Source of the DNA: Hyaloperonospora brassicae
Taxonomy: Eukaryota; Oomycota; Peronosporomycetes; Peronosporales; Peronosporaceae
Reading direction: 5' to 3'
Length of the DNA stretch: 64,000 bases
Assembly: GCA_947650285.1 (NCBI GenBank)
Contig: CANTFL010000372.1
Span: 1 to 64,000 of the forward strand
Shown here: positions 46,954 through 58,672 of the stretch, piece after piece
How positions within the stretch are numbered: the first letter of the stretch is position 1
How the letters are laid out: each line of letters starts with the position of its first letter
The notes under the pieces: generated by a model
Database searches by the model: none
What the model was told of the DNA's origin: nothing
What the model saw: only the letters and a program-made list of their open reading frames with translations
Made by a program: the position numbers and the translations under genes

Positions 46954-47272
46954 TGTAATGGGCCATCCCGTTATATGAGTAGTCTCGATTAAGCTCGCAT
47001 GTTAATTAAATTGGGTGGATACATCCGAAGTAGAGGATGTAGCAAGTCGCATATTTGCGGCTGTTTTAATGGGCTCAAGCCATTATTTACCCGTAAGATA
47101 TCGACACGTAGATTGAGTAGTTCTCATGAATTTATGAGAACTATTTGTACTTAGGGTTATAAATGTCAAAAGTATAAACAGAGGTAAAATACTTGATAAC
47201 TAAAACTTATGTTTCAGTCTTCCTGAGCATAGTTGGTGTAAGTTAAGCACGGGTTGTTCTAGCCCCGTTACA
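46954..47272 (+). repeat. Element C 3' LTR
   Basis: 319 bp, TGTAATGGG...CCCCGTTACA, pairing with 13544-13867. It is followed by ATTTC, the partner of GTTTC at 13539-13543. Confidence 0.85.
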
Positions 47273-47277
47273 ATTTC

Positions 47278-47900
47278 AATGTTGATTTATACCTGTACAC
47301 ACCTCGTGTACCCATCAGTAAGACGGTACAAGATCTACTTGATGAATTGAATCGATGCTATACCTTACATCCTCAATTAAATTGGTTTTCAATTGAAGGG
47401 ATATATTTCTTTAATCGCGTAGGTTTTAAGAACGATCTGTTGGAATTACCCTGGTATGGTACAGACCCCGTTTCTCATCCAATCTCAATAGCCATTTTGA
47501 TTTACCTGCCTTCATTTCACTTTAGCCGTTTTGCGATCTAGTACCTTGTACCAATAGCGGTCTGTTGCTTCTGATCGCAGTCGGTCTTTTGGCGTGAAAA
47601 TTTTTGGCACGACACTCCAGACAGTCCAGGGTGACACTTGGTTTGGAATACTTAAGTCGTTTATGTTCGAATGTCCGGGGCCTAATTGCAGTAAAGCAAT
47701 CACAATATTGCATCGTGGAGTTGGTACGTGGGAGATTACAGACCAAATGCGTCACTCAAGTCCGAAAAGGATTCTGATTGGAAGAATGCTATCTGGGGCG
47801 GGCGGCTTACGATAGTGAGATCGTGTATGACAGGGGCGAGATATGTGGTGACGCTGAGATGTTTACTTAATCTAAAGCCGAGCTCGAGAGACTTCGTCTC
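47278..47900 (-). repeat. LTR 'E', right piece
   Basis: Continues the B-type LTR broken at 13543: CACCTCGTGTACCCATCAGT parallels CACCTTGTGTACCCGTCGTG in B. A TGATCGCAG box and a GTGACACTTG segment follow in the same order as in B. It ends in unrelated sequence near a small CGAGAGAC/GTCTCTCAG palindrome. Confidence 0.6.
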
Positions 47901-47924
47901 TCAGATCTCGCCAGCCTGGGGCTA

Positions 47925-48628
47925 GTTGTATACGATTCAGGTGTGTGTCACGCCAAAATTCCATGAAGGGCACACTTGTCGAAACCGCATAGGCACAAAG
48001 AATCGATCTTCTAATGAGGGGAAGCGTGGCTTCGAAAGTCGTGATACAGATAGGTTCAGGGATGTGTTAGTTTTTGTGTTTGATTGGTTAATACTAAACA
48101 GAGTTCAATTTTCTTCTAAGTACACGTGTCGACTTCTCTTCCGGGTTGGATTATCGGCCACCCGACGTCAAGAGAAGTTACATACTTTATCAAGTGATAT
48201 CACCGGATTCTTTGGCCAGGGATCCACGACTCTCAGTAACAACTACAACTGCGATCGGACGCAGAATAAAAGTAAAAGCAAAGGTACAAGATCGCAAGAC
48301 GGATCAAGTGGTCAAAAGACCCGCAAATCGAGCATCTACTTTGGACAAGGCAATCTCGTAGAGATCAAGGTGACTCATATCGATCACCTTAAACGTATAC
48401 CTTCTATGGTGTGAAGGTTTCCACGCGACATCCCCAATCTCAAACTTGGTGAAGTTCGGCATCGACTCGAGTCCACCTGGAAGAATGCAGCCTACCCTAC
48501 CGGCGGGTACACAAGGTGAGCAAACGTTACAGCACGTAATCGGAGTACCCCCCCCGTTATTCGGTCGTCCGGGCGCCAGTGAAGAGTTGGGATCGACTCC
48601 TCAAAAGAGCGATCGCCACTCCATCACA
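47925..48628 (+). repeat. Truncated B-type LTR, plus orientation
   Basis: Homologous to the solo LTR at 33398-34603 in reverse: CGACTTCTCTTCCGGGTTGG, the GTACCCGCC segment and the GCGCCAGTG...CCATCACA end. About 500 bp of its upstream part is missing. No convincing primer-binding site follows it. Confidence 0.65.
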
Positions 48629-48664
48629 TAATAAACACTACTCAGAAGGGAGGGCATGATACAT

Positions 48665-48712
48665 AGTTCAATCTACTTCAAACGAAATGAGTCATATGAA
48701 GTAAATTGAACT
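48665..48712. repeat. Perfect-ended hairpin
   Basis: AGTTCAATCTACTTCA (48665-48680) pairs with TGAAGTAAATTGAACT (48697-48712), one mismatch in a 16-bp stem around a 16-base loop. The mirrored copy is at 60115-60162. Confidence 0.7.
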
Positions 48713-50154
48713 GTTTTTATTGTTTACCTGGAAAAACCTAAAAATGTTACTGTGTCTATCTGTAAGCCAGGATGAGTTTCCACGTGCTGCCGTTTTAACG
48801 CAAGTCCCTCACTCGCAAGGTAGGGCCCATTGCACCAACCTTCTAGTTACGATCGACAATCGGTCGATTGAAGATGAACTTAATCAAATCTCCGTTCTTG
48901 GAACGCGTTTCACCAATGAGATCGACTTCGTAATAAGCCGAAATACGCAATCCACATGTCCAGGACTACCCCTGATCACTTTTCCATAATCTTTCCCTGC
49001 AGCTTTATCTGGTATACATTTCGCCCTAGCTGCACCAAACAAGTCATATTTCGATTTTCTCCACTAACACCGTTGGATCTACCAACAAAGGAGAATTACG
49101 GTCGTGTTAGTGACGTCGATTGCTGACCCAACTGACGTGAGAGAAGCTGGACTTCCATATAATTCTGTTTGCCGGGTCTATTCTGATCGATGTACTGTCC
49201 CAACAGGCGAGCCGTCTTGAGATTATCTAGATTCCACTCCAGCGACTGTCATCCCGTCACCCACGCGGTGTCTATCGACGACTCTGCTTCTTTTGAGTGG
49301 TAAATTATGTATTTCAATGGTAGATTGAGCAAAGCTTGATGCGTTAAACGAAATGTTATGTCGTCTAACAGAGTACCCCATGAGATTGAGGATCTTTGTG
49401 GATTACTGTGCGAGGACTTACGCGATCAAAAATCTTGGGATCATCGTTTGTAACGAGGCTTGCAAGTTATGTGGGATTCGTCATCACCATATATTCCCTT
49501 CTTCTGAAGCAAGTAATTTGACAGAGCGATCAGTTTTTACAATCCAAAAAAGCCTCTGGCTGAGTATGAAGCCGGATTAAACATTCGCTTCTATCAGACT
49601 ACCTAATTTTCGCGCCTGCAATCGGTAGTTCTCATGATGACTCAAGCGTCCCACATCATTCAATAGCGGTACGAGGGTGATCGAGAAAGTCTACTACAAC
49701 GCATGGAAGATACATATAGTCAAGCAATAAAGCGTGCAAGTCGACGAGCCCCAAAGCAAAAAAAGCAAATCTGGTAATTACATTGCACGACAAATCTTGG
49801 TATGGTATAGCAGTTAGCCAATTCTGTAGTATAACAGCCTCAACGTACAAACACAAAAATCGCCGAGCTTTGTCGGCGATACGGGCTAGTACGCTTGGAT
49901 AAGTCCCTACGCGGTTCGCCCCTTCGGGGTTCAGTTGCGGCTTTCGCCCAACTGATTCCTTACAATCAATTCCTCCGGAAGTCTGCCTGAGCTCAGCAGC
50001 TTTTAAACATCTCTCGTCCTGTATCTTCACATCAACGGGTAGAAGCCGACGCAGTACGCGCTTTTACAGGTCAATGGGCGCAGTGTCCTCCCGACTAGAA
50101 GAATACTTTGTCCTTGGTTAAAGACACACCGGCTCGTCACTCGACGAGTCGTCG

Positions 50155-50345
50155 GACTGTGCCGTCTATTGGGTCACTGGATCGCCGTTAGCGAGCCTTA
50201 AATCGGTACCGTCTATTGGGCAACCGGCACGCCGTGCGACGAGATTACAAAGCGGTACCGTCTATTGGGTCACCGGCTTGCCGTGAGACGAGATTGAAAA
50301 CGGTGCCTTCTACTGGGTCACCGGCTCGCCGTGCGACGAGACTGA
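50155..50345 (+). repeat. 56-bp minisatellite, about 3.5 units
   Basis: Tandem units of the form GGTACCGTCTATTGGGTCACC followed by GGCTCGCCGTGCGACGAGATT. Units differ at several positions. Related degenerate units occur at 3790-3870 in the TIR element. Confidence 0.8.
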
Positions 50346-50636
50346 TCTTTTCTGACAGCGAGCATTACCGAACCCGGGCCTTCCTAAAATCTTGGCGCTA
50401 CCAGTCGATACCTCTACAAGCTATGCCTCTCGAGGTTCGACGGCAGGCATAATCTAGTCCACGCTGGGACCGTGGGTGTACGCGTGTCTTGCACATGGAA
50501 AATTCTGCACTGTATTTACTATCTCCTATTCCCCCCTGATATCAAAAGGACTCTTGAGTGGTTCTCCCTCGTTCCCCTCATCCTCCTATATTGATACCGA
50601 GTGTGACAGACCGTTCATCATCTCTCTCTCTCTTCA

Positions 50637-50870
50637 AGCCTTCTCTCGTCGAGCCTTGGCTTGTCGAGTCTTCCCTCGTCATGTCTTGACCCGTAGAGTC
50701 TTGACTTGTTGAATCTTCACTCGTCGAGTCTTCACTTGTCAATTATTTTCGCGTCGAGACTTCACTCGTAGGGTCTTCCCTCGTTAAGTCTTAATTCGTC
50801 GATCTTACCACGTCGAGTCTTGGCTCGTCGAGTTTTCCCTCGTCGAGGCTTGGCTCGTCGATTTTTTATT
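50637..50870 (-). repeat. 15-bp tandem repeat, about 15 units
   Basis: Degenerate units of the form CTCGTCGAGTCTTGG (plus strand). Because the period is a multiple of three, the minus strand reads through as repeated short peptides (STSQDSTRE or RRAKTRRGK) in two frames. Confidence 0.8.
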
Positions 50871-50967
50871 CGCGGACTTCGATGCGTTCCGGCTTCTGTC
50901 GTTGGGTTTGCCATTCTTATAATCAATTCGAAAGTAGGGAATAACAAGTTCGGTAATTCCCTGCATC

Positions 50968-51055
50968 ACACTTCGGTTGCCGACACTTAAGTTGCCTACA
51001 CTTGGGTTGCTGACCTTCAGTTTGCCGACCTCGAATTTGCCTACCTCCGGTAATC
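50968..51055 (-). repeat. 15-bp tandem repeat encoding VGxxx units
   Basis: Five to six units around GTTGCCTACACTTGG. On the minus strand, from an ATG at 51059, they read VGKFE VGKLK VSNPS VGNLS VGNRS. Purely repeat-derived; no evidence of a real protein. Confidence 0.7.
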
Positions 51056-52184
51056 CCACTTGAATAGATTGCTTGAAAGTAAATTTTTCTACATCACATT
51101 GACCTTTAGAAGCTAAGCTTTACTCCATTCAATTTCGATTATATTCCTCTTAGAATTACCACGAATAACTTTCCACCACATTTTCGGTCAAATACGCTGA
51201 TATTTCCAAGTTTCAGTATGAGATTACGATCGAAGCGCTGATGAGATCGAATGCGGTTGCGTGCGACAGAACAAGACGCCAAGCGTATAAGGGCGATTAG
51301 GGTTTTGAATTCATTTTGCGATTGTCTCACCCGGTAGTTATCGAATAATTTTCGACGTATTCTGTGGCGACGATCTTTGTATCCAATGAGCTGAAGATTA
51401 AAGTGCTAGTCGACAAACCACTTTTGATTGATTGGATGCCAACTTTAAGAAACAGAAGGCCTTGGATATCTCTTTTCGACAATTAAAAAGTATCCCGGTC
51501 TTCCCAATCAGATGTTTTGAGTGATGAGAATATATCGAATCTGACAATTTCGAGTCGATTCACATCGCAAAGCGAAGCCGGATTGTGCTTAAGTCACCAC
51601 AATTCAAAGGACCCTGACAGCTCGTCAACACGGTTGAAATTCATCAAATCAAGTAGAATCACAAGATCGGTATCGAAAGACAAACGAAACGTCTGTGCTA
51701 CTCCCCTGCCAGATCTCGGCAGAGATGATTCAACTGAATCAAAATTTTAAATACTTTCTGCACTATCCGGATCTCGATATTCTTTCCTCCACCCACCTGT
51801 ATCGAAAACTTGGTATGGATTGATCGCATACTTTACTACAAAGAAACGGATTGCAAGTTTCTGCTAAATCTAAATCTGCATTGGTTGGTGATCGATGCAC
51901 TCGTCCTGTCAGCGTATAATTATTATGCGAATGTTTATGGAATCGGATGATCCTCCTCGAAAAGATGCGTGATGGTAATGGACAAAAATGGGTAGATATG
52001 TGATCCGAGGGCGTAATTTCGATCCTTTGTTCACGAACCACAGCCTACGATCACAGTCATACACCGAGGCTTCCAGTGTTAGGTTTGGACTACGCAATCA
52101 ACGATATGCCAAGGATGTAGATTCACAAGGTAAAGGATTTTGCGAGCGTCATGTCAAGAATGAATGAATGGCGGCACACGCATG

Positions 52185-52978
52185 TTTAATGTGGAAGTAC
52201 GATAGTAATACACGATCGACGATCGACGATCCGTGACCCGCGATCGCGATCCGCCGTCGAGAACGAAACGCTTTATGTATTTGGTATGGACCACAAATCA
52301 CGATCCGCGGTCCGTAATTCACGATCACGATCTATATGGTGTAGGGTATAAAGTAGAACACGTAGTAGAAGGGGGATATCTTCGATGAAAGACAACACGC
52401 GGCAGCAGATCCGGGTATGTGGAGATGCATAGCGGTAGTTTTTAGTTTAATTGGTTAAGACTAAAGCAGTATTTAATTTGTCAAGTTTAAAAGATACGGG
52501 TCAACTTTGCTCCGGGCAGGATTTCTCGGCCTCCCGACATTTTCTCACGTCCCTCCCCTCAAGTTGAGTTCCGGGATTGTTTAGCCAGGCGCGTCAAGAA
52601 TATTCAAGAAAACCTCTCAACTGGGGTAGGACGCATCGAACACTTGGTGTTTCAGATAAAAGATCGCGAGACGGATCAAGTGGCCCTAAGGCAAGGGAAT
52701 CAAGTATCATCATTAGATTATTGGACAAGGCGGTATATATTGGGTCAGACTATCTCATAGTACGTACCCCTCAAGAACCAACACAAAAAGAGCGAAGAGC
52801 TGCGCTCGATCCAGCCCGTTCCATTCCATATCCAAATAGGGTTTAGCATCGACTCGAGTTCGCCGAGAGGAGCTCAACCTCCCTGCCGCCGGGTTCACAA
52901 GTTCATAAGGCTTTGATACGTGAATGAATACCCATTCCATAACTCGGTCGTCCGGGCAACAGTCGAGTGTCGAATTCA
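52185..52978 (+). repeat. B-related LTR 'F', plus orientation
   Basis: GATC-rich upstream repeats (52215-52340), a TTGGTTAAGACTAAA segment, CTCCGGGCAGGATTTCTCGG, GCGAGACGGATCAAGTGG and a CGGTCGTCCGGGCAACAGT end match the B-type LTR plan in reverse. It is cut at GTCGAAT, where the inverted-repeat arm ends. Confidence 0.65.
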
Positions 52979-53199
52979 CCTACGAAGTTTGCAAATTCCA
53001 CTTCATTGAGCTTTATATCTAAATATTTTATGGCGCCGACCTTTATGTTTTTAATTTTTTGTCAATTTGCGATTAAAAGAGCAGAGATGCTGGCCGTATA
53101 TTGTTTGGCTGGTTGTACTATATATACTGACGAACATCCCGGTTTAATGTTTCTGTTCTGTTGGTAAATTATTTTGTCAATGCTTTGTCTGACCTAAAC

Positions 53200-53860
53200 T
53201 AGATCATATTGGAGTAGGATAAAATCTAAAGAGCTGTACCTATGTTCAGCAAACATTGTCAGGCAAAGCGTGCATAAACACTTGTCCGACGGATGAATGT
53301 CGCGGCCATAAATCTGGGTCTTCAATCACGTAAACACCCGCGATCGTCATTAATTTAAAATTGTAGTGGATGTAGGCTTTTATTGATACTACGCGATCTT
53401 TGTCTCATATTTGTTTGAAACCAAACTCTTCGATATCGCTGAGTTTTTGTACATCCTGTCACTTTAGCCACGCATCGATTTCATTGATCTACATAGGTAT
53501 TGTACCCACTATACTCGAATCCAATACGTCATTAAACTCTCAATGTGGATTGCTTTATTTACACTAGATTATTGAAGATTCCAGGAAAGATGTAGAAACA
53601 TATCGTTGTATGACTTTGCTGGATAAAATAGACGCTTGCGGGTGCCGAGCTTCCGAATGAAAGCACGCTCTTAGAGTTCCCTCCATGCCATAAGAATTTC
53701 CATCCGGAACAACGTCAAATGCCTAGACAGATCACGGTCGTATAGAATTACACATAATTGTTTTACCTGACCAGGACGAATGGCATCTACTACATCACGA
53801 ATTAGAATCTTTGCTCGTATTGCCGCCCGTTCTTTAAATACAAAATTTACAGATAGCTGT
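53200..53860 (-). pseudogene. B-type gag remnant in the spacer
   Basis: CACTTGTCCGACGGATGAAT and CACCCGCGATCGTCATTAAT (about 53280-53355) align with the zinc-knuckle region of element B (36260-36340). On the minus strand, ERAAIRAKILIRDVVDAIRP and KRLFYPAKSYND recall the capsid region of A and B. No continuous frame survives. Confidence 0.5.
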
Positions 53861-55194
53861 CACTCGATCGCCTTCTCGCATGATACTTTATTTCCTGATC
53901 TACATCTCGTACTGTCTATTTTGTGTTAGTGAATGTTATAGTCATTTTCTATTCGAATGTTGGATGCATCGACTGAGCTGACTGTGTCAGTGAGGTTCCA
54001 TTAAGCAAGTAATACGTCGAATATGAAAGGACTGAAAAACAAATAGAGCTCGAGCACATAAAACGACAATTTACCTTTAATGGATCAATACTGCCACAAT
54101 CGTTATCTCTGTAATTATTCAATATATTTCGTCGTATTGCCATCAATGAAATTTAATTTTTGCTATGTTGTGGCTCCACACCTGGCGTAGTTACTGCATT
54201 AAAGCTAGCGTCCGATTTTAGTTGTTATTGAAAAAAGATAAGAATCTTATTCGTTGTTACGACATTCACGCGATCCAAAAAATATATATCTTCACATTAC
54301 AGTCATTTGACTCTTTCATTATACCGTAATTGTCAATTCACCCGCGGTATGCCTATCAAAGGGCCGCCTTTAATCTCCGTATAATTTATACCGTGTAGAA
54401 TATCTATGTAGCTGACCTCATCGGATATCAATTGAGCTCATATGCTTATAAGCTTCGATAATAATTGAATATCCAATTCTCGGATAAGTGCTGCTTTAGA
54501 CGTTCTAAGCGACATCTGTGAGATGTTCTACATAATATTCGACTCCTTTTTCGCTTTCACGGACGTATATTGAGACAGACTTAGCCGAAAATATTCTCGG
54601 CATGTCGTAGAGTAATTTATTTGCTTTATTCGCTGCTTCGTGCTTGTCCTTTTCAAAAATTGCCTTTCAAAAATGATTTTTCGCGTCTATCACTTATGCG
54701 TGAATGCATAAATTTCTTTTTAATGTTCTAGTCTTATATCGAGCATCTTATGAATTGAATTATAAGATGACGGATCGCTTCCAGATAATTTGATTTTAAG
54801 ATGCGATACGACACTGTCCCCCTAAACGCTACAAATTGTTTTGGCTTATATAATTTTGTGCTAAAACACTTGATGGTTCTGTCTGTAATTCTATCAAATT
54901 TAAACGCCAAGAGTAAAGGCTTAGTTGACACATATATACAGTTCTCCGTTCTGTTTTGCGATCGTCAACCGTCGTTACTTGATCATCATGATTCGAAGCT
55001 GGAGCCTTCTCTTCAATATTGAAGCTTTAAATATAAATTTTCAGCTTTGCCTGAGTGCATTCGGATAAATTCTTCTAGTCTCAACCGTCATATACCCAGT
55101 AAGCGAATCATGAAACGAGGTAATCCAGTAACGTATAATTATATATGACAGCAGGATGACAGCAAATATTTGTTTAGTTATATACATTACATTA

Positions 55195-55345
55195 TCACTT
55201 AATGTCGTGATATTGTCGCAGAAAACCAAGCGTCTACTTATTGGTTCATATGATTTGTAATAATCCATCAATCGCTGCTGGACACAGACTTTATGATAAG
55301 TAGACGATATCATACATGCTTTGACAATTTAATAGTTTATTCGGA
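55195..55345 (+). repeat. TIR-like segment related to the 1-6871 element
   Basis: GTCTACTTATTGGTTCATAT ... CCATCAATCGCTGCTGGACA ... GATAAGTAGACGATATCATAC follows the right TIR (6750-6845) base by base with moderate divergence. The GTCTACT/AGTAGAC palindrome is kept. Indicates a second member of that family. Confidence 0.65.
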
Positions 55346-55860
55346 CAAAATATTCAAGACGCAATTTAAAACTTGGTAATTTAATCCAATTAACCTCTAC
55401 TTTGTTAAGCCTAGTGTTTGTGTTCAGCCTCTCTATATGCGTAAAGTGTGCGCAAATTATCATAACATATATCCCTAATGCAGTCAGTAAGATCTAGCTA
55501 CGTACTATAGTCAGTGAGTAGCTATCTGGGCCCCGTTATAGATCACGCTCCCAGCGTAACTGTGGAATTGTCGGAAGAGACTTCGTAAAGGAGTCGAGGT
55601 TTTATATTTGATCGTGAGATCGATCTACCGATTTTATATTCTATTAATTAATTAATTTCTTCCGGTACTCTAATTCTTTAGTGACTAATAAGCCGGTTTT
55701 GGTTGCTACTACCCCGTATTTTTAAACGCTTTCGTATCAGTATACCTTGTGACTATACACATTAACCAAAAGCATCACAAATCAAATTTATTTTGCCATG
55801 TAATTCAGACTCGTGGGCTACAGCAATGATAAATTCATATTATCGCTGAAGCGATTCGAC

Positions 55861-56654
55861 ACTCTACTGGTGCCCGGACGACCGAGTTATGGAATGGGTA
55901 TTCATTCACGTATCAAAGCCTTATGAACTTGTGAACCCGGCGGCAGGGAGGTTGAGCTCCTCTCGGCGAACTCGAGTCGACGCTAAACCCTATTTGGATA
56001 TGGAATGGAACGGGCTGGATCGAGCGCAGCTCTTCGCTCTTTTTGTGTTGGTTCTTGAGGGGTACGTACTATGAGATAGTCTGACCCAATATATACCGCC
56101 TTGTCCAATAATCTAATGATGATACTTGATTCCCTTGCCTTAGGGCCACTTGATCCGTCTCGCGATCTTTTATCTGAAACACCAAGTGTTCGATGCGTCC
56201 TACCCCAGTTGAGAGGTTTTCTTGAATATTCTTGACGCGCCTGGCTAAACAATCCCGGAACTCAACTTGAGGGGAGGGACGTGAGAAAATGTCGGGAGGC
56301 CGAGAAATCCTGCCCGGAGCAAAGTTGACCCGTATCTTTTAAACTTGACAAATTAAATACTGCTTTAGTCTTAACCAATTAAACTAAAAACTACCGCTAT
56401 GCATCTCCACATACCCGGATCTGCTGCCGCGTGTTGTCTTTCATCGAAGATATCCCCCTTCTACTACGTGTTCTACTTTATACCCTACACCATATAGATC
56501 GTGATCGTGAATAGGACCGCGGGTCGTGATTTGTGGTCCATACCAAATACATAAAGCGTTTCGTTCTCGACGGCGGATCGCGATCGCGGGTCACGGATCG
56601 TGGATCGTCGATCGTGTATTACTATCGTACTTCCACATTAAACATGCGTGTGCC
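55861..56654 (-). repeat. LTR 'F', right arm copy
   Basis: Mirror of 52185-52978. This copy carries the conserved CTGGTGCCCGGACGACCGAG segment and continues a little further left (towards GCGATTCGACACTCTA), so it is slightly more complete than the left copy. Confidence 0.65.
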
Positions 56655-57771
56655 GCCATTCATTCATTCTTGACATGACGCTCGCAAAATTCTTTACCTT
56701 GTGAATCTACATCCTTGGCATATCGTTGATTGCGTAGTCCAAACCTAACACTGGCAGCCTCGGTGTATGACTGTGATCGTAGGCTGTGGTTCGTGAACAA
56801 AGGATCGAAATTACGCCCTCGGATCACATATCTACCCATTTTTGTCCATTACCATCACGCATCTTTTCGAGGAGGATCATCCGATTCCATAAACATTCGC
56901 ATAATAATTATACGCTGACAGGACGAGTGCATCGATCACCAACCAATGCAGATTTAGATTTAGCAGAAACTTGCAATCCGTTTCTTTGTAGTAAAGTATG
57001 CGATCAATCCATACCAAGTTTTCGATACAGGTGGGTGGAGGAAAGAATATCGAGATCCGGATAGTGCAGAAAGTATTTAAAATTTTGATTTAGTTGAATC
57101 ATCTCTGCCGAGATCTGGCAGGGGAGTAGCACAGACGTTTCGTTTGTCTTTCGATACCGATCTTGTGATTCTACTTGATTTGATGAATTTCAACCGTGTT
57201 GACGAGCTGTCAGGGTCCTTTGAATTGTGGTGACTTAAGCACAATCCGGCTTCGCTTTGCGATGTGAATCGACTCGAAATTGTCAGATTCGATATATTCT
57301 CATCACTCAAAACATCTGATTGGGAAGACCGGGATACTTTTTAATTGTCGAAAAGAGATATCCAAGGCCTTCTGTTTCTTAAAGTTGGCATCCAATCAAT
57401 CAAAAGTGGTTTGTCGACTAGCACTTTAATCTTCAGCTCATTGGATACAAAGATCGTCGCCACAGAAGACGTCGAAAATTATTCGATAACTACCGGGTGA
57501 GACAATCGCAAAATGAATTCAAAACCCTAATCGCCCTTATACGCTTGGCGTCTTGTTCTGTCGCACGCAACCGCATTCGATCTCATCAGCGCTTCGATCG
57601 TAATCTCATACTGAAACTTGGAAATATCAGCGTATTTGACCGAAAATGTGGTGGAAAGTTATTCGTGGTAATTCTAAGAGGAATATAATCGAAATTGAAT
57701 GGAGTAAAGCTTAGCTTCTAAAGGTCAATGTGATGTAGAAAAATTTACTTTCAAGCAATCTATTCAAGTGG

Positions 57772-57859
57772 GATTACCGGAGGTAGGCAAATTCGAGGTC
57801 GGCAAACTGAAGGTCAGCAACCCAAGTGTAGGCAACTCAAGTGTCGGCAACCGAAGTGT
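57772..57859 (+). repeat. 15-bp VGxxx repeat, right arm copy
   Basis: Mirror of 50968-51055. One unit differs (VGNSS for VGNLS). Confidence 0.7.
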
Positions 57860-57956
57860 GATGCAGGGAATTACCGAACTTGTTATTCCCTACTTTCGAA
57901 TTGATTATAAGAATGGCAAACCCAACGACAGAAGCCGGAACGCATCGAAGTCCGCG

Positions 57957-58190
57957 AATAAAAAATCGACGAGCCAAGCCTCGACGAGGGAAAACTCGAC
58001 GAGCCAAGACTCGACGTGGTAAGATCGACGAATTAAGACTTAACGAGGGAAGACCCTACGAGTGAAGTCTCGACGCGAAAATAATTGACAAGTGAAGACT
58101 CGACGAGTGAAGATTCAACAAGTCAAGACTCTACGGGTCAAGACATGACGAGGGAAGACTCGACAAGCCAAGGCTCGACGAGAGAAGGCT
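57957..58190 (+). repeat. 15-bp tandem repeat, right arm copy
   Basis: Mirror of 50637-50870, with the same order of variant units. Confidence 0.8.
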
Positions 58191-58481
58191 TGAAGAGAGA
58201 GAGAGATGATGAACGGTCCGTCACACTCGGTATCAATATAGGAGGATGAGGGGAACGAGGGAGGACCACTCAAGAGTCCTTTTGATATCAGGGGGGAATA
58301 GGAGATAGTAAATACAGTGCAGAATTTTCCATGTGCAAGACACGCGTACACCCACGGTCCCAGCGTGGACTAGATTATGCCTGCCGTCGAACCTCGAGAG
58401 GCATAGCTTGTAGAGGTATCGACTGGTAGCGCCAAGATTTTAGGAAGGCCCGGGTTCGGTAATGCTCGCTGTCAGAAAAGA

Positions 58482-58672
58482 TCAGTCTCGTCGCACGGCG
58501 AGCCGGTGACCCAGTAGAAGGCACCGTTTTCAATCTCGTCTCACGGCAAGCCGGTGACCCAATAGACGGTACCGCTTTGTAATCTCGTCGCACGGCGTGC
58601 CGGTTGCCCAATAGACGGTACCGATTTAAGGCTCGCTAACGGCGATCCAGTGACCCAATAGACGGCACAGTC
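58482..58672 (-). repeat. 56-bp minisatellite, right arm copy
   Basis: Mirror of 50155-50345, same number of units. Confidence 0.8.

Larger units (their letters stand above)
13544..47272 (+). mobile_element. Ty3/gypsy LTR retrotransposon 'C', nested and decayed
   Basis: Flanked by direct LTRs (13544-13867 and 46954-47272), each starting TGTAATGGG and ending CCGTTACA. Flanking 5-mers GTTTC and ATTTC look like a target duplication with one change. The internal order on the plus strand is primer site, gag, protease, RT, RNase H, integrase with an IN C-terminal domain, then an antisense frame, then the polypurine tract, so it is Ty3/gypsy. It is interrupted by elements A and B and by a solo LTR; without them it would be about 8 kb. 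Many stops, frameshifts and lost catalytic residues show it is dead. Pieces are annotated separately. Confidence 0.85.
48720..52180. other. Repeat-arm interior without recognised genes
   Basis: Holds minisatellites (listed separately) and short frames. The longest, 49656-50030 minus (124 residues, with a basic N-terminal half and a hydrophobic C-terminal half), resembles no family I know. On the minus strand, 49859-49880 is a stem ATCGCCGA/TCGGCGAT followed by a run of T. No RT, protease or transposase motif was found. Confidence 0.4.
44817..52978 (+). repeat. Left arm of giant inverted duplication
   Basis: Matches 55861-64000 in reverse complement nearly base for base; coordinates pair so that their sum is about 108820-108839. 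The left limit is set only by the right edge of the window, so the arm may be longer. Contents: part of the solo A LTR, the 3' end of C, LTR pieces and a minisatellite block. Confidence 0.9.
52979..55860. other. Spacer of the inverted duplication
   Basis: Sequence between the two arms, unique to the centre. It holds an old gag remnant (53200-53860 minus) and a TIR-like segment (55195-55345). The rest, including 53900-55190 and 55346-55840, is AT-rich with no recognised gene. Confidence 0.6.

Noticed and set aside
50155..51060. Short tandem repeats considered as a CRISPR array or centromeric satellite
   Set aside because: Units are contiguous without unique spacers, copy number is low, and the context is a eukaryotic transposon cluster.
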